DNA from: an uncultured Bacteroidaceae bacterium
GTDB taxonomy: Bacteria > Bacteroidota > Bacteroidia > Bacteroidales > Bacteroidaceae
Direction: 5' to 3'
DNA: 64,000 bases
Assembly: GCA_944320955.1 (NCBI GenBank)
Contig: CALUJL010000010.1
Location: 23,677 to 87,676 of the forward strand
The position numbers and the translations under genes were made by a program. Position 1 is the stretch's first letter; every line of letters starts with the position of its first letter. Below are positions 34,048 through 45,900 of this stretch, in pieces. The notes below the pieces were generated by a model. That model made no database searches, was not told the DNA's origin, and was given only the letters and a program-made list of their open reading frames with translations.

Positions 34048-34055
34048 TACTTTTG
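34048..34055 (+). promoter_or_regulatory. -7 box for the M64 peptidase
   Basis: TACTTTTG matches TAnnTTTG, with the ATG at 34078 about 23 bp downstream. Confidence 0.7.
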
Positions 34056-34077
34056 TGCCGAAAAACCTATATCTACT

Positions 34078-35337
34078 ATGAAAATGAAACCCATCATTCT
34101 CCTTTTCGCCCTGCTCCTGGGCGTGACAAGCCGGGCACAATCGTTCGACGAGTACTTCACCGACCAGACACTCCGCCTGGACTACCAGTTTGCGGGCTTC
34201 CGCAAACCCGGAAGCAAGGCCGGCGAACAGTTCATCTACCTGCAGGATCTCTACAGAGTGCCCGGCTGGGCCGGAAGACGCCAGCACCTGGCCGAGCTGC
34301 CCGTAGACGGAAATTACCAACTGACCGTACGGGACGACGCCACGAAGCAGGTGATCTACCGATACTCCTTCAGCACGCTCTTCAGCGAATGGCTCGATAC
34401 CGACGAAGCCCAGCACCTGCAGCGCGCCTTCCCCAACACTTTCCTCGTGCCCTACCCCAAGAAACCCGTGGAGATCAGCATCTCCTGCCGCACGAAGAAG
34501 GGCACTTACGAAAACAAGATAACCCACCGCGTCGATCCGGCCGACATTCTCATCCGCCCCATAGGGCAAAAGAACACAACCCCCTACGAAGTTATCCAGC
34601 ACTGCGGCACTTCGGACCAATGCATCGACCTCGTTTTCCTGGCCGAGGGCTATAAAGAGTCGGAGATGGACAGTTTTGTCGTCGACGTGAAGCGCTGTTG
34701 CCAGTCGCTCTTCAACCACGAGCCGTTCAAGCAGATGAAAGACCGCTTCAATGTGCTGGCCGTGAAGAGCCCCTCCCTCGAAAGCGGCGTAAGCATACCG
34801 CGCAACGGCGACTGGAAGCAGAACCTCTTCGGCTCCCACTTCGATACTTTCTACTCCGACCGCTACCTTACGAGCAGCGCCATCCACAAGATCAACGACG
34901 CCCTTGCAGGCATTCCCTACGAACAGATTATAGTTTTGGCCAACAGCACTACCTACGGCGGCGGCGGAGTCTACAACTCCTTCACCCTGGCCGACGCGCG
35001 CAACGAGAAGACGCCTGCCGTCGTGGTGCACGAGTTCGGGCACACCTTCGGCGGACTGGCCGACGAATATTTCTATGAGGAAGACCTCATGACCGATACC
35101 TACCCGCTCGACGTGGAACCGTGGGAGCAGAACATCACCACGAAGGTGGACTTCGCCTCAAAATGGGAAGACCTCTACAAAGAAGGCAAGGCCGAGCTCC
35201 ACGAAGGCGGCGGCTACTCCACGAAAGGCATCTGGCGCCCGATGTTCGACTGCCGCATGCGCACCAACGAATGCAAGGAATTTTGCCCCGTTTGCCAGCG
35301 CGCCCTGACGCGGATCATCGACTTCTACACGCGCTAA
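34078..35337 (+). CDS. Secreted M64-family (IgA peptidase-like) metallopeptidase
   Basis: Zinc peptidase of 419 residues with a signal peptide (MKMKPIILLFALLLGVTSRAQS). An N-terminal beta domain (about 25-160) precedes the catalytic domain: CIDLVFLAEGYKESEMDSF, ANSTTYGGGGVYNSFTLADAR and the zinc motif HEFGHTFGGLADEYFY (HExxHxxGxxxE). A Cys-rich C-terminus (DCRMRTNECKEFCPVCQRAL) is conserved in the family. The founding member cleaves IgA1, but most gut Bacteroidales homologues are uncharacterised. Divergent from the Lrp regulator and probably controlled by it. Confidence 0.92.
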   Translation: MKMKPIILLFALLLGVTSRAQSFDEYFTDQTLRLDYQFAGFRKPGSKAGEQFIYLQDLYRVPGWAGRRQHLAELPVDGNYQLTVRDDATKQVIYRYSFSTLFSEWLDTDEAQHLQRAFPNTFLVPYPKKPVEISISCRTKKGTYENKITHRVDPADILIRPIGQKNTTPYEVIQHCGTSDQCIDLVFLAEGYKESEMDSFVVDVKRCCQSLFNHEPFKQMKDRFNVLAVKSPSLESGVSIPRNGDWKQNLFGSHFDTFYSDRYLTSSAIHKINDALAGIPYEQIIVLANSTTYGGGGVYNSFTLADARNEKTPAVVVHEFGHTFGGLADEYFYEEDLMTDTYPLDVEPWEQNITTKVDFASKWEDLYKEGKAELHEGGGYSTKGIWRPMFDCRMRTNECKEFCPVCQRALTRIIDFYTR

Positions 35338-35371
35338 GTCCTCCCGCTCCCGCCGGTTTCTCCGGCATTTA

Positions 35372-35415
35372 TCAAAAAAAACGCCCCCTGCCCGACGGCC
35401 GGACAGGGGGCGTTT
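35372..35415. terminator. Bidirectional terminator between M64 peptidase and lipoprotein
   Basis: Twelve-bp stem AAACGCCCCCTG / CAGGGGGCGTTT. On the minus strand it is followed by a run of eight T residues; on the plus strand by TTTCCCG. Confidence 0.9.
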
Positions 35416-35446
35416 CCCGTTTCCTCCCGCAGGGGACGGGGCGGAA

Positions 35447-36481
35447 TCAGCGGCGCAACGCACCGTTTTCCGCCAGCAGGCGGGCGGCCACATTGCCCAA
35501 CCCGTGCCGCCCGGGGGCGAAGAAAGCGCGCACCGCCTCCTCCTGCCGGGGCGAGAAGGGCTTGCCCTGGTGCAGCTGGTTGCAGTAGGCCACGGCCGTG
35601 ATCAGGGCGTAGGCCGCGTCGCGCTCCGCAGGGATGTACGCGCCCAAGGCCCGTTTGGCCCGGACCATCCACTCCTCCGGCGACATCTCGCCTATTTCGG
35701 GCAAGCCGAACGCCGCATTGCGGATGAGGTTCGTCATGGCCGGATAATAAAAATAGGTAGAGGGGCAGAAGTCATGCCCCAGGTCGAACTCCCGGAGGAA
35801 GCTGAAGTAGGCGGAATCCGCGCCCCCGGCCAGAGCCAGGACCGACAGGGCCGATACGTCCAGCTGCAGGCGCAGGTAGTCGTCGGCCGCAGGGGAAAGG
35901 CCCATCGCCTCCCGCTCCTCCTGCAAGGCGCGCAGCCCGGCGAGGCACTCCTCCCGCTGTGCAGGCATGTCGGTGAGGGAGGCAAAGTCGTTGACATGCC
36001 GGACAAAGAAGTCCTGCGCCCGGCCGAAATCCTCCACCGGGCAGACCGGTCCGGCCCCGGCGTAAGCAGTCGTCCACTCCTCCCCGTGCCATTCCGCCTC
36101 GATCCTCAGGCTGTCGCCCGGGCTGAGGAAGAACACCGCGCCCGTCCCGGCGGGGGCATCGCCCCGTCCGCCAATGCTCACCAGGCACAGCTGCGGGCAG
36201 AGCAGCTCCGCGCGGAAGACGAAACGCCCGTCCCCGCCCACGGGAAACAGCTCCCGCTGCGCCGCGCCGCCTCCCTCGCGGGCAAAGGGAGTGGCCAAAC
36301 TGTAGAGTTGCACCCGGACGGAGTCCGCCGCTTCCACAAACCCGCGGCCCACCGAGCCGCAAACCGTCAGGCTGTCGCCCGAACCCGCCCCCGTGGGCGG
36401 GACTTCCGCCCCTCCTCCCCCGCAGGAAAGGAGGCCGCACAGCGCCAAAAGCGGCGCACAAGTCAGAATCTTGCCTTTCAT
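35447..36481 (-). CDS. Lipoprotein of unknown function, DUF4369-like N-terminus
   Basis: 344-residue lipoprotein: the signal ends with the lipobox LLSC (Cys20) followed by GGGG. Residues about 35-130 look like the beta-sandwich that precedes thioredoxin-like domains in Bacteroidota thiol-disulfide proteins (VCGSVGRGFVEAADSVRVQLYSL...GRFVFRAELLCPQLCLVSIG). The rest is helical and lacks a CxxC thioredoxin site, so this would be the sensor/anchor half alone. Monocistronic between two terminator-bearing gaps. Function unknown. Confidence 0.75.
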   Translation of the reverse strand: MKGKILTCAPLLALCGLLSCGGGGAEVPPTGAGSGDSLTVCGSVGRGFVEAADSVRVQLYSLATPFAREGGGAAQRELFPVGGDGRFVFRAELLCPQLCLVSIGGRGDAPAGTGAVFFLSPGDSLRIEAEWHGEEWTTAYAGAGPVCPVEDFGRAQDFFVRHVNDFASLTDMPAQREECLAGLRALQEEREAMGLSPAADDYLRLQLDVSALSVLALAGGADSAYFSFLREFDLGHDFCPSTYFYYPAMTNLIRNAAFGLPEIGEMSPEEWMVRAKRALGAYIPAERDAAYALITAVAYCNQLHQGKPFSPRQEEAVRAFFAPGRHGLGNVAARLLAENGALRR

Positions 36482-36645
36482 GATTTCCTCGATTTAGATG
36501 AATAAAAAACCATTCACTGCCGCCACGGCGGGAGTGCGGCCGCAAGTTAAAAAAAAATACCGTACCGGCAAAAGAAACACCACCCTTTCCCCCTTTCTGC
36601 CCCGCCCCATGCGGCAAAATTCCACTCCCGAAGGGGGACGGGCGG
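36482..36645. other. Intergenic stretch upstream of the lipoprotein gene, no gene seen
   Basis: Presumably holds the minus-strand promoter of the lipoprotein gene, but no convincing TAnnTTTG box was found. No gene or structure stands out before the repeat cluster. Confidence 0.4.
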
Positions 36646-36751
36646 AAAGTCCCTGCGCTTTTCGCAAAAAGCCCTGCCGCTTTTTCCGAAAAGCCCTGCA
36701 TCTTTTCACCAAAGCCACTGCCGCTTTTTCCCCAGGATGCCGCACCTTTCG
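36646..36751. repeat. Repeat cluster upstream of groES
   Basis: Five units, cores TCCCTGCG, CCCTGCCG, CCCTGCAT, CACTGCCG and ATGCCGCA, each with CTTTT and CC(A/C)GAAAA-type linkers. Confidence 0.87.
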
Positions 36752-36827
36752 CCCCCAAGCCAGCATCTCCCGTTCCTCCGGGGCAAGCCTTTTTGTCTGC
36801 CGCAGGGCAGGGAAGTGACAGAAGGGG

Positions 36828-36842
36828 CTGACACGATGTCAG
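36828..36842. promoter_or_regulatory. Palindromic operator/activator site upstream of groESL
   Basis: CTGACA-CGA-TGTCAG, a perfect 6-bp inverted repeat, about 40 bp upstream of the sigma-54-like -24 element. Position suits an enhancer-binding protein or a heat-shock regulator. Confidence 0.6.
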
Positions 36843-36873
36843 CATCTGCCGCATTCCGCGGGGAAAACACCTT

Positions 36874-36889
36874 TGGCACGCTTCTTGTT
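36874..36889 (+). promoter_or_regulatory. Sigma-54-like -24/-12 promoter for groESL
   Basis: TGGCAC-GCTTC-TTGTT fits the sigma-54 consensus TGGCAC-N5-TTGCW. The GG and GT pairs are separated by exactly 10 bp; only the -12 GC is changed to GT. The expected start point is near 36900, giving a leader of about 40 nt. No TAnnTTTG box is seen in this gap. Confidence 0.55.
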
Positions 36890-36936
36890 CCTACGGAGGG
36901 CAGAAATCGATCATACATTCAAAACAAACAAAATAG

Positions 36937-38898
<1,962 letters not shown>

Positions 38899-38923
38899 GC
38901 GCATCACCGGCCCGATACACACG

Positions 38924-38961
38924 GCGCGGCCCGGAGCTACGGCTTCGGGCCGCGCTTTTTT
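38924..38961 (+). terminator. Terminator after groESL
   Basis: Ten-bp stem GCGCGGCCCG / CGGGCCGCGC followed by TTTTTTCG. Confidence 0.92.
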
Positions 38962-39052
38962 CGTACCCGGCAGCGGGGGAAAAGCCGAAGCCCGTTTTCC
39001 CCCGCCCGGGCAGTTATTCCCCGCCGGCAGGACGATTGTTCCAGAAAAAGGC

Positions 39053-39061
39053 TACCTTTGC
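39053..39061 (+). promoter_or_regulatory. -7 box for the outer-membrane barrel gene
   Basis: TACCTTTGC, match to TAnnTTTG, 35 bp ahead of the ATG at 39096. Confidence 0.7.
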
Positions 39062-39095
39062 GTCCAAACCGCCACTGCAAAACCCCGCCTTCCCC

Positions 39096-41951
39096 ATGCG
39101 CCGCCTCCCCCTCCTGCTGCTCCTCTGCGCCTGCTTCTGCGCCGCTGCCGCCCTGCCGCGGCAGGAGAGAGGGGAAAAGCGCAGGCACTTTCCGCCGGAA
39201 GCGGCAGCACTTTCACCCGGAAGCGCAGGCACTTCCGTCCGGAAGCGGCAGCACTTCCCCCCATCAGCACAGCCCCCCGCACCCGACTCCGCGGCACAAC
39301 CGGACGCTTCCGCCGCGCCCACGGCCGACAGCGCCACCGCCGCGGCCGACTCCTTCTACTTCCTCGTCGACTCCGCCCGCATCCGCCTCGTCACCACGCC
39401 CGCCTCTCCTGCCGACAGCGCCGCCGCCCGCCGCGCCGACAGCCTCCGCCGCGCCGGGGCCGACTCCATCCTGCGCCTCCGGGCCCTGCAGCCCGATTCC
39501 CTCTGGAGCGACACGACGGCCACCCTGCTCGACAGCTTCGTCGTAAAAGCCCGGCAGCCCGACGTCGTGACCCGCGGCGACACCCTCGTCTACAACGCCG
39601 AAAATTTCCAACTCCCCGGCCACGCCACCCTGCGCGACCTGCTCCGCCTGCTGCCCGGCGTAGAGATTACGGACAACGGCAGCGTCACCGTCAACGGAAA
39701 CTCCCTCAGCAGCCTCTACATCGGCGGCCGCCGCTTCCGGCTGGCCGACCTGGACCAGGCCATCGACCTGCTCCCTTCCAACATCGTCTCCCGCCTGAAA
39801 GTCTACCGCCGCCCCAGCCGCGAGGAAGAACTCACGGGCATCTCCACCAGCGGCGGCGAGATGGTGCTCGACCTCGCCGTCAAGGAAGACATGAAGACCA
39901 GCCTCCAAGTCACCGCCGAGCTGCGCGGCGGGCGCGACCTGGAGCGGGCCGGCAAGATGCGCGACGGCACTTCGCTCCAAGGCTTCGCACTCGACGGCGA
40001 AAACAACTACTCCTTCAGCCTCTGGACCGACCGCCGCCCTTACGAACACCTGCGCAACGCCAACAAAAGCTGGAACACGAACCTCGGGTTCGACCGCAGC
40101 TTCTCCCGGAAGCTCAGCCTCACACCCCACTTCAGCAGCTCCGACAACGAAAACTTCAGCCGCTTCCTCACCACCACCCGCACCTTCCTGCCCGACAGCA
40201 CCGGCCTTGTCGAAAAAAACAGCTACGCCGGCAACTACTCCTCCCGCAACTACGGGCTCAACCTGCAGGCCGAGTGGCGGCCCGACGAGCGCAATATCCT
40301 GACGGCGCAGTTCTCCGCCGACTTCCGCCGCAGCCTTTCGGAACAGACCAGCCTCTTCTCCTCGCAAGACCAGGAGGGCGACACGCTCAACCACGGCACT
40401 TCTGCCTCCACGAACCGCACCCGCAGCCACTCGCTGCGCACCCGCCTCACCCACTCGCTGCGCTTCGGCAAGGAAGGCCGTGTGCTCTACACCAGCCTCG
40501 ACCTCTCCCTCTCCAGCGACCGCAGCGAAGAAACCCGCGAGTGGCTGCGCCACGAGTACGAAGACGGCCTCTACCGCCGCGACTCCACGCTCCACGAGCG
40601 CAGCCGCGGCAGCGGGACGGACAAGAGCGCCTCGCTGCAGGTGTCGTGGGTGGAGCCCATCGGCAAAAAGCACAAGCTCCAGGTGCTCACGACGCTCGAC
40701 TTTTCCCAAAACCGCAACGTCCGCTCCGCCTACGAGGCAGCGGGCGGGGAAGTGCGCCTCTCGCTTCCGCTCAGCAACGAAGACCGCCAGGAGCGAAACT
40801 CCCAGCAGGCGCGCCTCTTCCTGCAGTCCAAATGGGAAAAATACGAGCAAAACCTCGGCCTGAGCTTCGAGCGCATCGACAGCCGCACGCGCAACTTCTC
40901 CCCCACCGCGGCGCAGGCAAGGGGCACGCTGCCCGCCACCCTCCCCACCGGGGAGCTGCCCGAGATGAGGGGCGACTCGCTCCTTTCCGAGGTGGAGCTG
41001 GACAATGTGAACTTCTCCCCCATATTCAACTTCACCTGGCACCCCCGCGAGGACATCCGCCTTGCAGGCTCCTACAACGGAAGGCTCACCTCGCCCACGC
41101 CCTACCAGCTGCGCGACTACACGGACGTGAGCAACCCGCAAAACACCGTGCAGGGCAATCCCGGCCTGAAGCCCACCTTCACCCACAGTTTCTCGCTCAA
41201 CTACAGCTCCTCCGGGGCGCAGAAGAGGGGATACCGCTCGGCGGCGGTGAGCGGAAACGTGATAACGAACCAGGTGAAAACCGTGTCGGACATCGACCTG
41301 AGCACCGGGCATCGTCACACCACGTACCGCAACGTCAACGGAAACTACTCCCTCTCGGCCTACGCCAATGCCTACCAACCCCTCGGCAAGCAGCAAGTCT
41401 GGGGCATCAGCGGCTCGGCCAACGCCAGCTACCGCCAGTACCGCACCTACAGCAACGGGCAGCCCGCCACCCTCCGCCCCTACTCCCTGGGGGGAAACCT
41501 CGGCATCCGCTACAACAAGGACCAGTGGAACCTGAACCTCAGCGGCAGCTTCCGCTACGAGCGGGCGCAGGCCGGAGCGGGCACGGCCGCCGTGCGCCAC
41601 CAGAAAGACTGGGGCCTGACGGCGCGGGGCTACGCCCAACTGCCCTGGAAGCTCTACCTCGACACCGATTTCAGCTGGACCCTCCGCCGCGGATATGGGG
41701 ACGGGGCCGACTACGGCCGCGCCGTCTGGAACCTGCGGCTGACGCGCGAACTCTTCCAGGTGCGGCTCGGGACGGCCTCGCTCACGCTGGAAGGCTACGA
41801 TTTCCTGCCCGGCCGCCTGCCCGTCACGCGCGTCACGGGCGACAACATGCAGCACGACTTCGGCAATTCCTACCGCGAGAGCTACGTCCTGGCCACCTTC
41901 CGGTTCCAGTTCCAGCACCAGTTCGGGCAGAAAGGCGGCAAGGAAGAATAA
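39096..41951 (+). CDS. TonB-dependent-receptor-like outer-membrane beta-barrel protein
   Basis: 951 residues. Signal peptide (MRRLPLLLLLCACFCAAAALP), then residues 27-56 coded by repeat units, then an Ala/Asp/Pro-rich segment. A plug-like domain follows (about 150-250, VVTRGDTLVYNAENFQLPGHATLRDLLRLLPGVEITDNGSVTVNG) and a large beta-barrel of the outer-membrane beta-barrel family 3 type, ending FRFQFQHQFG. The usual carboxypeptidase-regulatory N-terminal domain is missing, replaced by the repeat-coded segment. No SusD-like partner is present. Substrate unknown. Confidence 0.85.
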   Translation: MRRLPLLLLLCACFCAAAALPRQERGEKRRHFPPEAAALSPGSAGTSVRKRQHFPPSAQPPAPDSAAQPDASAAPTADSATAAADSFYFLVDSARIRLVTTPASPADSAAARRADSLRRAGADSILRLRALQPDSLWSDTTATLLDSFVVKARQPDVVTRGDTLVYNAENFQLPGHATLRDLLRLLPGVEITDNGSVTVNGNSLSSLYIGGRRFRLADLDQAIDLLPSNIVSRLKVYRRPSREEELTGISTSGGEMVLDLAVKEDMKTSLQVTAELRGGRDLERAGKMRDGTSLQGFALDGENNYSFSLWTDRRPYEHLRNANKSWNTNLGFDRSFSRKLSLTPHFSSSDNENFSRFLTTTRTFLPDSTGLVEKNSYAGNYSSRNYGLNLQAEWRPDERNILTAQFSADFRRSLSEQTSLFSSQDQEGDTLNHGTSASTNRTRSHSLRTRLTHSLRFGKEGRVLYTSLDLSLSSDRSEETREWLRHEYEDGLYRRDSTLHERSRGSGTDKSASLQVSWVEPIGKKHKLQVLTTLDFSQNRNVRSAYEAAGGEVRLSLPLSNEDRQERNSQQARLFLQSKWEKYEQNLGLSFERIDSRTRNFSPTAAQARGTLPATLPTGELPEMRGDSLLSEVELDNVNFSPIFNFTWHPREDIRLAGSYNGRLTSPTPYQLRDYTDVSNPQNTVQGNPGLKPTFTHSFSLNYSSSGAQKRGYRSAAVSGNVITNQVKTVSDIDLSTGHRHTTYRNVNGNYSLSAYANAYQPLGKQQVWGISGSANASYRQYRTYSNGQPATLRPYSLGGNLGIRYNKDQWNLNLSGSFRYERAQAGAGTAAVRHQKDWGLTARGYAQLPWKLYLDTDFSWTLRRGYGDGADYGRAVWNLRLTRELFQVRLGTASLTLEGYDFLPGRLPVTRVTGDNMQHDFGNSYRESYVLATFRFQFQHQFGQKGGKEE
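39174..39262. repeat. In-frame repeat cluster just after the signal peptide of the barrel protein
   Basis: Four well-preserved units at exactly 22-bp spacing (AAGCGCAGGCACTTT, AAGCGGCAGCACTTT, AAGCGCAGGCACTTC, AAGCGGCAGCACTTC). Cores alternate in an ABAB pattern. Open in the reading frame of the gene. Confidence 0.85.
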
Positions 41952-42052
41952 GAAAAGCCCTGCATCTCCCGAAAAAAAGATGCAGGGCTTTTTCCCATTT
42001 CATGCAGCACTTTTCCAAAAAACATGCAGCGCTTTTCACAAGAAGCGGCAAG
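41951..42052. repeat. Repeat cluster between barrel gene and thyA
   Basis: Units with cores CCCTGCAT, ATGCAGGG, ATGCAGCA, ATGCAGCG and an AAGCGGCAAGG end. The first two are inverted. Confidence 0.87.
41953..41992. terminator. Bidirectional terminator made of two inverted repeat units
   Basis: Fifteen-bp perfect stem AAAAGCCCTGCATCT / AGATGCAGGGCTTTT with a CCCGAAAAAA loop, followed by T residues on both strands. It sits between the convergent barrel and thyA genes. Confidence 0.88.
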
Positions 42053-42059
42053 GGAAAAA

Positions 42060-42854
42060 TCAGACGGCCACTACGCCGGCGATGTGCGGATGCGGGTCGT
42101 AGCCTTCGAGGCGGAAGTCCTCGTAGCGGAAGGCGAAGAGGTCGCCGACCCCGGGGTTGAGCCACATCCGGGGCAGCGGGCGCGGGGAGCGCGTGAGTTG
42201 CAGGCGCACCTGGTCCAAGTGGTTGAGGTAGATGTGCGCATCGCCGAGGGTATGGATAAATTCGCCGGGGCGGAGGCCCGTCACCTGCGCCGTCATGAGC
42301 AGGAGGAGCGCATAGGAGGCAATGTTGAAAGGCACCCCGAGGAAAATGTCGGCACTGCGCTGGTAGAGCTGCAGCGAGAGACGGCCGTCGCAGACGTAGA
42401 ACTGGAAGAGGATATGGCAGGGGGGAAGGTGCATCTCGGGCAGCTGGGCCACGTTCCAGGCGCTCACCAGGATGCGGCGCGAGTCGGGCGTCTGGCGGAT
42501 TTGGCGCAGGGCTTCGCTCATTTGGTCTATCGTCCCGCCCCGGTAGTCCGGCCAGCTGCGCCACTGATGGCCGTAGATGGGGCCGAGATTGCCCTCCGCG
42601 TCGGCCCATTCGTTCCAGATGCGCACGCCGTTTTCCTGCAGGTAGCGCACGTTCGTGTCGCCGCGCAAGAACCAGAGCAGCTCGTGGATGATGGACTTCA
42701 GGTGCAACTTCTTGGTCGTAAGCAGGGGGAAACCGTCGGCAAGGTCAAAGCGCATCTGGTGGCCGAAGAGGCTGATGGTGCCCGTACCGGTGCGGTCTTC
42801 CTTGCGGTGCCCTTCATCGAGCACGCGGCGGAGCAGGTCGAGATATTGTTTCAT
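42060..42854 (-). CDS. thyA: Thymidylate synthase
   Basis: Methylates dUMP to dTMP with methylene-tetrahydrofolate, producing dihydrofolate for FolA. Starts [12 protein letters not shown], then [20 protein letters not shown], the [12 protein letters not shown] active-site Cys motif, [21 protein letters not shown] and the C-terminal [10 protein letters not shown]. 264 residues from 42854. An ATG at 42884 lies inside the promoter box and is excluded. folA is 9 kb away on the same strand. Confidence 0.98.
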   Translation of the reverse strand: MKQYLDLLRRVLDEGHRKEDRTGTGTISLFGHQMRFDLADGFPLLTTKKLHLKSIIHELLWFLRGDTNVRYLQENGVRIWNEWADAEGNLGPIYGHQWRSWPDYRGGTIDQMSEALRQIRQTPDSRRILVSAWNVAQLPEMHLPPCHILFQFYVCDGRLSLQLYQRSADIFLGVPFNIASYALLLLMTAQVTGLRPGEFIHTLGDAHIYLNHLDQVRLQLTRSPRPLPRMWLNPGVGDLFAFRYEDFRLEGYDPHPHIAGVVAV

Positions 42855-42880
42855 AGGCAGTTCCTTATTTCTTAATGCGT

Positions 42881-42889
42881 GCAAAAATA
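42881..42889 (-). promoter_or_regulatory. -7 box for thyA
   Basis: Minus strand TATTTTTGC, match to TAnnTTTG, leader about 20 nt. Divergent from the alpha-2-macroglobulin promoter. Confidence 0.7.
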
Positions 42890-42934
42890 GCGCTTTCTCT
42901 GCGCAACGGGTCGGGAAAACCCGATATTTTTCCG

Positions 42935-42943
42935 TTTCTTTGC
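42935..42943 (+). promoter_or_regulatory. -7 box for the alpha-2-macroglobulin gene
   Basis: TTTCTTTGC, a near match (first A changed), 37 bp before the ATG at 42980. Confidence 0.5.
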
Positions 42944-42979
42944 AGAGAAACCAAAAGTGAAACCCTCAACTCCAGCCAC

Positions 42980-45900
42980 ATGAAACAGCTCATTCTGGCC
43001 CTCGCCCTGCTCGTCTCCCTGACGACGGCGGCACAAAAACCATACACCGACCTCTGGAAAGAGGTGGAAACCCTGCAGAAGAAAGACCTCCCCGCCTCGG
43101 CAGCGGAGAAATGCCTCGACATTTACCGCCTGGCCGGGCAGCGGGGCGACTTCGCCGTGCAGTTGCGCGCCTTCGTGACCCGCGCCGCGGAGCGGCAGAA
43201 AATACACCCCGACAGCCTCCTGGCCGACATGAATTCCCTGTACACCTGGATGGCGGAAGAGAAAGACACCGTGCGCCACGCCGTCCTCTGCGAGGCCGCG
43301 CTCCACTTCCTCACGGGCTACATCGATGCCCACCGCTCCGAAATCCTCCGCCGCAGCAACACTTGGGAAGAAAGCGGCAGCGCTTCTGTGGAAAACATGC
43401 AGGACTTTTCGGAAAAAGCGGCAGCACTTTCGCCCATAAGTGCCGCACTTCCCAAATGGAGCGCCCGCGACTTCCGCGACGAGGCCCTGCGCCTCATGGC
43501 CCTCGCCCTGCAACATCCCGGGCCCCTCGCCCGCGTTTCCGCCGAGAGCTACAGCGGGCTCATCCTCCGGCAGGACGGCAGCCGCTACTTTGCCCACGAC
43601 CTCCTGCACCTCATCGGCCTAAGCCATGTCGACAAGTTGCAGCAGCTCCGCCACAAAGGCTTCCTCGGAAAGGAACTCTACGAGAGCACCTGGCAGCAAA
43701 TCCTCGACCGCCTCTCCGCCCTCTATGAAGCACGGGGCAACCGCAGTGCCTCCATGCTCGTCGGCCTCAAGCGCCTGGAGCTGGGACACGAGGCCTACCT
43801 CCTGCCCGACAGCGCCTACGAATCCGGCCTGCGCACGCTCTACTCCGGGAGCCGCGACATGGACGTAGCCGTCGAGACCGCCCTCGCCCTGGCCCAGTTC
43901 CTGCAAGAGAAACGCCGCCCCGCCGAGGCCCTCGCCGTATGCGAAGAGGCGGAAAAGCGCTTCCTCCACTACGACCGCGTCAAAGCCCTGCGCCAGATAC
44001 GCGCCGACATCCGGCGCGCCGAAGTAGAAGTGTACCTGGACGGCACCGCCGCCCCCGGCGACAGCCTCAGCCTGCGCCTCTCCCACCGCAACGCGCGCAG
44101 CTTCCAACTCAAGTTCTACCCCCTGCGCCTCGCCACGCCCGACTGGCGAAGCGTCAGCGTGGGCGGCGAGAAATTCATGAAGCAGTACGCCGGAGAGCCC
44201 ATAGTGCAGACCTACACGCTCACGCCCCCCGCCGACTATCTCCAGCGGGACACGGTGATCCGCATCCCCGCCCCGCAGGAAGGGACCTACGTCGTGCGCG
44301 CCGTGGCCGAAAAGGCCAAGGAGGGCGACTCGCAAGACCTGCTCCGCGTGACCCGCCTCATGCCGTTCTACATCGAAGACCCTGCCGGGGGCACGCATCT
44401 CTACATCGTGGACCGCCGCAGCGGCGCGCCGCTACAGGGCATCGAGGTAAGCGTCTACGAACGCAGCGGCAAGGCGCCCGCCATCGCCACCCTCACCACC
44501 GACCGGGAGGGGCACGTCTTTTACCCGCAGACGAAGCGCAACGTGGAGTTCTATGCCCACACCCCGGACGACACCGCCTGCCCCATGCTCTCCCTGGGTA
44601 GCTACTCGCCGCGAAACACCCGGGCCGAACAGCGGACCGGCGTGGAACTCTTCACCGACCGCGCCATCTACCGGCCCGGACAGACCGTATATATCAAAGG
44701 AATCGTGCAGCGCACGCTGGGAGACAGCACGTGGGTCTGCCCCGGAGAGGAGCGCGAAGTGAAACTTCAAGACGCGAACAACCAGCTTATCGCCTCCGCC
44801 ACGTTGCGGACGGGGGAGTTCGGATCGTTCGACCATGCGTTCCAACTGCCCGAACGCTGCATGAGCGGCCGCTTCTCGGTGCAGTGCGACGGCGGATGGG
44901 CGGGCTTCCAAGTGGAAGAATACAAGAGGCCTTCGTTCGAAATCCTGCTCGACACGCTCGCCCAGGCCCCGCGCCTGGGCGACACGCTCTGCCTCACGGG
45001 CCGCGCCGTCACGCTGAGCGGATTCCCGCTCCAGGGCGACTCCGTGCGCTATTCCATAGAACGGGATTGGACGATACCCGGCGCTTGGGACACCTCAGGC
45101 TACGACCTAAGCCGCTACGCTGAAAAGGGAACCATCCATGGCACCACCACTACGGACAACGAGGGCCGCTTCCGCATTGAGATACCCACGCAACTGCCCG
45201 AAGGAATCAGCCGCCAAGACTATTTCGCCTACAGCTACCGCGTGAACATCACCGTCACCGACGCTGCCGGCGAGAGCCGCGAGAAGCTGCGCACCCTGTA
45301 TGCAGGCACGAAGAGCCTCGCGCTTTCCTTCCACCCCGGCAGCAACTATAGGCTGAAGATGGTAGAACTTTGCAAGGACTCCCTGAGCACCGTGGTCTTC
45401 AAAGCCAAGGATCTCGACGGCACGCCCCGCAACGTGGAGCTGCGCGCGCGCCTCGCCCTGCCCGGAAAAGATGCAGCGCTTTGGGAAGAAACATGCAGGG
45501 CAAATCAGAAAAGCGCTGCAACTTTTTGGAAAAAGCTCCGCAGCGGACGCTACGACCTCCTGCTCGAAGCCGTCGACGCCCGCGGCGACACCACGCGCCT
45601 GCGGCAGCCCATCCTCCTCTTCGGCCTGCACGACACCGAGATGCCCTGCGACACCGTCTTCTGGCGGCAGAGCGTCCCCCGCTCCCTGGCCGGGGAAGAA
45701 ATCGGCGACAGCCCGGCGGCATTCGACGTAGTAGCAGGCTCTTCGGCCCAGGACGCCCACATCTTCTACTGCATCTCCACCCGCGACCGGATTTTGGAGC
45801 AGCGCTTCGTCTCCTTCTCCGACAGCCTCCTGCATTTTGCGCTGGAGTACCGGCCGGAATACGGCGACGGGGCCAGCCTCTCGCTCTACATGATAAGAGA

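Noticed and set aside
39264..41918. 884-residue open frame antisense to the barrel gene
   Set aside because: Shadow frame; the plus strand codes for a clear plug and barrel with signal peptide and promoter.
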